From assembly GCA_007116095.1 (NCBI GenBank), contig SKJD01000207.1, forward strand, positions 1-10,285: 10,285 bases of DNA, read 5' to 3'. Made by a program: the position numbers and the translations under genes. The DNA is from Candidatus Hydrogenedentota bacterium (GTDB lineage: Bacteria > Hydrogenedentota > Hydrogenedentia > Hydrogenedentales > SCBR16-9). The notes below the pieces were generated by a model. It was not told where the DNA came from. It searched no databases and was given only the letters and a program-made list of their open reading frames with translations. This document shows positions 7,601 through 10,285 of the stretch, piece by piece (within the stretch, counting starts at the first letter, position 1; each line of letters starts with the position of its first letter).

Positions 7601-10033
7601 GGCTGGGAAGTAGAAGCACTTCTGGATAAAAAGCATGCTGTACTACATGACAAAGAAGATTCAAGCGATAGAAAATGTCTGTTCGATCTGGTTCATAAAG
7701 GAAAAGAGTATACCCCCACAGAAGTCTGGCATATGCGCCGTGACGGCTCCCATTTTCCGGCGTTGGTTTCCGCCCGATTTGTCCATGATGCAGCAGGGGC
7801 GCCGTTATATGCCGCAGCCAGTTTTATTGATATTTCAGAGATAAAGCAATCCGAAGAGCAACTGCGACTCCTGAACCGCACCGTGGAACAAAGTCCGGTA
7901 ACGATAGTCATCACCGATGATCAGGGCTACATTCAATACGCCAATCCCAATTTTGAAAAATCTACGGGATACCATCGCCACGAAGTCTATGGGAAGAAAC
8001 CCAAGATATTGCAATCCGGGTTTCATAGGCCGGCATTCTACAAGGAACTTTGGACTACTATAAGCGCTGGCAATGACTGGCGCGGTGAATTTCTGAATAA
8101 AAAGAAAGATGGCAATTTATATTGGGAAAATGCGTTCATTTCTTCCGTGAAAAATGAACAAGGCCAAATTACCCACTATGTAGGAATTAAAGAAGACATT
8201 ACGGAACGAAAAGAGATTGAATCGGTTCTTCGAGAAAGTGAACAGCGCTTTCGGACCTTATTCACCAATACCCCATTAGCCATTGCTGTTCATGACAAGG
8301 ACACCGGAGAAATTATTGACGCCAATGACACCATGTTGCACAGTTATGGCGTCCAGTCGTTGAACGAACTCGCAATGGCGGATATATGGCCCCAGGCGCC
8401 GTATACAATGCAAAACGCCTTGGAAAAAATTCATCAAACCGTTGACGAAGGACCGCAGCAATTTGAGTGGCTGAATAAGGATGTACATGGGCGTTACTTT
8501 TGGTGTGATGTGAACATGAGCGTCTTGCAGATAAATGGCATCGAACGTGTTATCGCAACCTGTCTGGACATATCCGAACGCAAGCAATCCGAACAAAACC
8601 GGATTGCCCGGGAGGCCGCCGAAGAAGCCAACAAGGCCAAAAGCAAGTTCCTCTCGAACATGAGTCATGAAATCCGCACTCCCTTAAACGCCATTATTGG
8701 GTATGCGCAAATCCTGAGCCGTGATCCGGCCTTGGCTTCCAAACAAATTGAACAGGTGCAAACCATCGCGCGTAGCGGTGATCATCTTTTGCGGCTCATC
8801 AATGACATACTGGACAAGTCCAAGATTGAAGCTGGCGAAATGCGCCTTGTCAATCGCGATTTCCGTTTACGCGATTTACTGGAAGACATGATCAACTTGT
8901 TTGAAACGCCAGCACGAAACAAGGGATTGCAATTCCAGGTTGTCTGCCAGGAAGACCTGCCGGCCTATGTGAACGCGGATCAAGGGAGATTACGCCAGAT
9001 TTTAATCAACCTGGTGGGCAACGCCCTGAAATTCACGGTAGAAGGCAGTATTGATGTGCGTATTGAAAGGACTCCGAAAACGGAGCCCCCCGGCGATTGT
9101 GAGGCAGCAATGGTTTTACATTTGGAGGTGGAGGATACGGGGTCGGGCATACCGGAAAATGAACAGCAACATTTGTTTGACACCTTCTGGCAGTCGGAGA
9201 CAAATCAGGAGGGAGGCGGGACCGGCCTCGGCCTGAACATCGTATATGAACTGGTCAGCCTGATGAAGGGCACGATTTCGGTACAGAGCCAGGGGGGCGT
9301 GGGAACCCGGTTTCTGTTGGATATTCCAGTTGAACCCGCGCTAGAAAAAAACAATACATCGTCGGCGTCCCCAAAGACCATCAGGCGGGTAACGGGGTTG
9401 CGCCCGGAGACATGCAGGCCCACCGTATTGGTGGTGGATGATCGGACGGATAACCGCGCGATATTGCGGGATGTGCTGGCGCCGATTGGCTTTGAGGTGA
9501 AGGAAGCGAAGGATGGCCCGGAGGCCCTCCAGATTTATTCGGAGTGCGCCCCCGATATCGTGCTCATGGATATCCGCATGCCCGGGATGGATGGTTATGA
9601 AGCCACCAATAAAATTCGGGCGCTGCCGGGGGGGAAAGACACGCCCGTTATCGCCGTTACAGCAAGTGTATTTGACGTCGATAAAATTCAGGTAGCGGGA
9701 GCCGGTATGCAAGGCTACTTGCGTAAGCCATTTTTACAGGAAGAATTGCTTACTCAGCTCCAGCAGGCCCTGGATTTGACGTATCGGTACTCGGACGATC
9801 TTTGCGTATCTTCCGCATCAGAGGACGCATCCATCTTGCATCCCGATCGGATAGCTCAATTGCCGGAAAACATGGTACAGGCCATGACGACCGCTGTGGA
9901 GATCGGCAATATGAACCAATTCCGGAAATGCCTGGTGGATTTGGAAGCGATAGACCCGGAGCTTGCCCAGGCCTTGCAGCTTTTGGCCAGGCAGTATGAT
10001 TATGACAAACTGAACGCGTTATTAAGGGTGTAG
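4610..10033 (+). CDS. Multi-PAS/GAF hybrid sensor histidine kinase with receiver domain
   Basis: A 1807-residue cytoplasmic hybrid kinase with no visible signal peptide or membrane segment. Approximate domain order: PAS1 19-130, PAS2 140-259, PAS3 281-394, GAF 410-577, PAS4 580-702, PAS5 706-836, PAS6 837-958, PAS7 959-1078, PAS8 1081-1204, PAS9 1207-1329, HisKA 1341-1410, HATPase_c 1455-1580, receiver 1604-1718. The H-box is FLSNMSHEIRTPLN with phospho-acceptor His1353. The N-box Asn is 1471, the G1 box DTGSGIP starts at Asp1509, and the G2 box is GGGTGLGLN. The receiver has Asp1610-Asp1611, phospho-acceptor Asp1654 in LMDIRMPGMDG, Thr1684 and Lys1706, so all catalytic parts look intact. The tail (1743-1807) is helical and HPt-like but has no suitable His. 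PAS6 and PAS7 are a recent duplication. I chose ATG at 4610; GTG at 4601 is also open, and neither has a well-spaced ribosome-binding site. Ligands and output partner are unknown; no regulator gene adjoins it. Confidence 0.94.
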   Translation: MVSYRDVGGGGAQPPDTALLRAVVDGLDSAVLVLNAGGAILYANPACAIALGYTPEALRQTPFESLVNANQAAELQHALQAAWAGESDAHTLMLTLQHELGHYAHFNTVIRRIDDPAGAPLLLLRLEATPLQEQPAQASYQQHYQMLVENSPTVIYSLDASGLFTYVSPTCKVLLGYELEDMLGRDFRTFLYPEDVPRCNQFLQRLMENPACKDNEVDYRIYHRDGSLCWHHSKINAVYPDEQGLLTFLGNATDVTQQKSLVEDLREAKAAAEKNARLYKETQQIARIGYWEYFAAENRLDWSEEVFSIFECDPETFEATYEAFLSFVHPDDIDAVYEAYEKHQRTKQPYDFVHRIITAKQTVKYVHERCNSFFDEDGAFIHSLGIVADVTDLMQHEAQQKARSQRAKRHSQALIKLLEIQDLRNGTLFPGLDHLVMIAAAAFEAPRVSIWMLSDSTNELRKIAGYDAVNEIPLNEIALRKEDFPGYFHALQSKRRVCVEDAWTDADSSELVQSYLQPNKVRALLDEPIYQDGKWIGVFSLEQTGETRHWHSDEIAFSTTISAIIGQIISNLELRSAFDQLRENEANLASILESPSEDIWAINPAYEIIFANSHFRREMDRHYGVKLPQGTNILETIPEHERSFWREHYDTALQNKSLHFRHKVTTDIATVYIEVSLNPIVMDDQVLGVSVFVKNVTEQEEARTALQQRELEYRFLFESMSQGVVYQNSAGNIIKVNPAALNLLGLSEDQIQGRSSTDSRWRAVDKFGNKLPGEQHAPMVALRTGKPVKNSVMGIYNPMKEAYTWILVSSIPEFEAGNDTPYRVFTTFVDITRLKNAEEDLRLFKTISDQANYGNAIANLDGTLIYVNQAFAAMYGWEKDALLGQHYYVLHSDAQLKNVDELINKIRSEGGFQAEEVWHKRKDGFEFPTLMNARLISDANDRPMFMAATAINISERKAAEEELRLFKTIADQASYGNVIEDLQGRFVYVNKAFASMHGWEVEALLDKKHAVLHDKEDSSDRKCLFDLVHKGKEYTPTEVWHMRRDGSHFPALVSARFVHDAAGAPLYAAASFIDISEIKQSEEQLRLLNRTVEQSPVTIVITDDQGYIQYANPNFEKSTGYHRHEVYGKKPKILQSGFHRPAFYKELWTTISAGNDWRGEFLNKKKDGNLYWENAFISSVKNEQGQITHYVGIKEDITERKEIESVLRESEQRFRTLFTNTPLAIAVHDKDTGEIIDANDTMLHSYGVQSLNELAMADIWPQAPYTMQNALEKIHQTVDEGPQQFEWLNKDVHGRYFWCDVNMSVLQINGIERVIATCLDISERKQSEQNRIAREAAEEANKAKSKFLSNMSHEIRTPLNAIIGYAQILSRDPALASKQIEQVQTIARSGDHLLRLINDILDKSKIEAGEMRLVNRDFRLRDLLEDMINLFETPARNKGLQFQVVCQEDLPAYVNADQGRLRQILINLVGNALKFTVEGSIDVRIERTPKTEPPGDCEAAMVLHLEVEDTGSGIPENEQQHLFDTFWQSETNQEGGGTGLGLNIVYELVSLMKGTISVQSQGGVGTRFLLDIPVEPALEKNNTSSASPKTIRRVTGLRPETCRPTVLVVDDRTDNRAILRDVLAPIGFEVKEAKDGPEALQIYSECAPDIVLMDIRMPGMDGYEATNKIRALPGGKDTPVIAVTASVFDVDKIQVAGAGMQGYLRKPFLQEELLTQLQQALDLTYRYSDDLCVSSASEDASILHPDRIAQLPENMVQAMTTAVEIGNMNQFRKCLVDLEAIDPELAQALQLLARQYDYDKLNALLRV
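7118..7843 (+). repeat. Tandem duplication of a PAS module within the kinase gene (366-base period)
   Basis: The segments starting at 7118 and 7484 begin almost identically at DNA level (GCGGAAGAAGA, then TTGCGCCTGTTCAA, ACCATT, GATCAGGCCA). They encode AEEDLRLFKTISDQANYGN and AEEELRLFKTIADQASYGN. The 366-base offset is exactly 122 codons, one linker plus one PAS domain. Similarity falls in the middle but returns around EVWHKRKDG / EVWHMRRDG and the matching FPTL / FPAL motifs. This indicates an in-frame duplication of one sensory unit. Confidence 0.85.
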
Positions 10034-10118
10034 TTCTGATATTACCGCCAGAACAACACATTATCAGGCAATTTCGAATAGTTTTCTCTAAAAGCGAGGC
10101 TGTAAAAACGTTTGCCGG

Positions 10119-10139
10119 AAAAAATCAGTGATTTTTTTT
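10119..10139 (+). terminator. Possible weak terminator after the kinase gene
   Basis: AAAAAATC (10119-10126) can pair with GATTTTTT (10130-10137) around a 3-base loop, and the T-run extends to 10139. It lies 85 bases after the kinase stop. The stem is almost all A-T, so it would be a poor terminator by standard rules. An alternative GTTCTG/CAGAAC hairpin (10033-10054) directly after the stop has no T-run. Confidence 0.35.
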
Positions 10140-10167
10140 CTAGTAAACCCCTGAGTTAATCCCAATC

Positions 10168-10194
10168 GTCATTCCTGCGCAGGCAGGAAACCAG
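10168..10194. repeat. REP/MITE-like palindrome
   Basis: TTCCTGC (10172-10178) and GCAGGAA (10183-10189) form a perfect 7-bp stem with a GCAG loop, preceded by GTCA (10168-10171) and followed by A and CCAG (10191-10194). On the minus strand it reads as the familiar TTCCTGCCTGCGCAGGAA plus TGACG unit, closely matching dispersed palindromic repeats seen in many bacterial genomes, often as ends of small non-autonomous elements. Only one copy is visible, so repetition in this genome is inferred. Confidence 0.45.
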
Positions 10195-10285
10195 TAATAC
10201 GTGAAAGCATAACAACACCGCAAATAAAGGTTATCTTATGGTTCATGGTCACAAGGCCTGATGACCGTATCTCGTGCTATATCAA

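Noticed and set aside
10238..10285. Possible new genes at the right edge: a seven-codon frame (MVHGHKA) and an ATG at 10261 running off the window
   Set aside because: The first stops almost at once; the second shows only eight codons and a weak AAGG, too little to support a gene.

Overview
The window holds five protein-coding genes, one cut by the left edge, and reads as chromosomal DNA of a free-living Gram-negative-type bacterium. One gene encodes a prepilin-like protein with a C-terminal H-X-DG motif, a family greatly expanded in Planctomycetota, Lentisphaerota and Hydrogenedentota. Together with a Gfo/Idh/MocA oxidoreductase and a very large PAS-rich hybrid kinase, this suggests a member of, or relative of, those groups. 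The assignment is an inference from gene content; no rRNA or other phylogenetic marker is present.

Layout. Positions 1-1047 (+) hold most of a tRNA 2-thiouridylase (MnmA), lacking its N-terminal ATP-binding loop because of the window edge. A 209-base gap follows with a possible promoter and three nested or consecutive short stems. Positions 1257-2387 (+) encode a Gfo/Idh/MocA-family NAD(P)-type oxidoreductase, closed by a strong hairpin-plus-T-run terminator at 2411-2462. On the minus strand, 4267-3248 encodes the prepilin-like H-X-DG protein and 3211-2477 an exported protein with a His-rich N-terminus and a degenerate FmdE-like domain. They are 36 bases apart with no terminator between them, so they probably form a two-gene operon.

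Positions 4268-4609 are a divergent, AT-richer intergenic region with short direct and inverted repeats. Positions 4610-10033 (+) encode a 1807-residue soluble hybrid histidine kinase: nine PAS domains, one GAF domain, HisKA, HATPase_c, a receiver, and a C-terminal HPt-like helical tail with no candidate phospho-histidine. The rest (10034-10285) holds a weak AT-rich terminator candidate, a REP/MITE-like palindrome and no convincing gene.

How the genes work together: there is no evidence of one pathway. MnmA is housekeeping. The oxidoreductase looks monocistronic. The prepilin-like and metal-binding-like exported proteins probably share a transcript. The kinase stands alone with no adjacent response regulator or output gene. 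The most interesting points are the cysteine-depleted FmdE-like exported protein and its partner, the possible structured leader before the oxidoreductase, the repeats before the kinase, the recent PAS-PAS duplication inside the kinase, and the palindrome at the right end. I see no convincing undescribed defence or mobile system.
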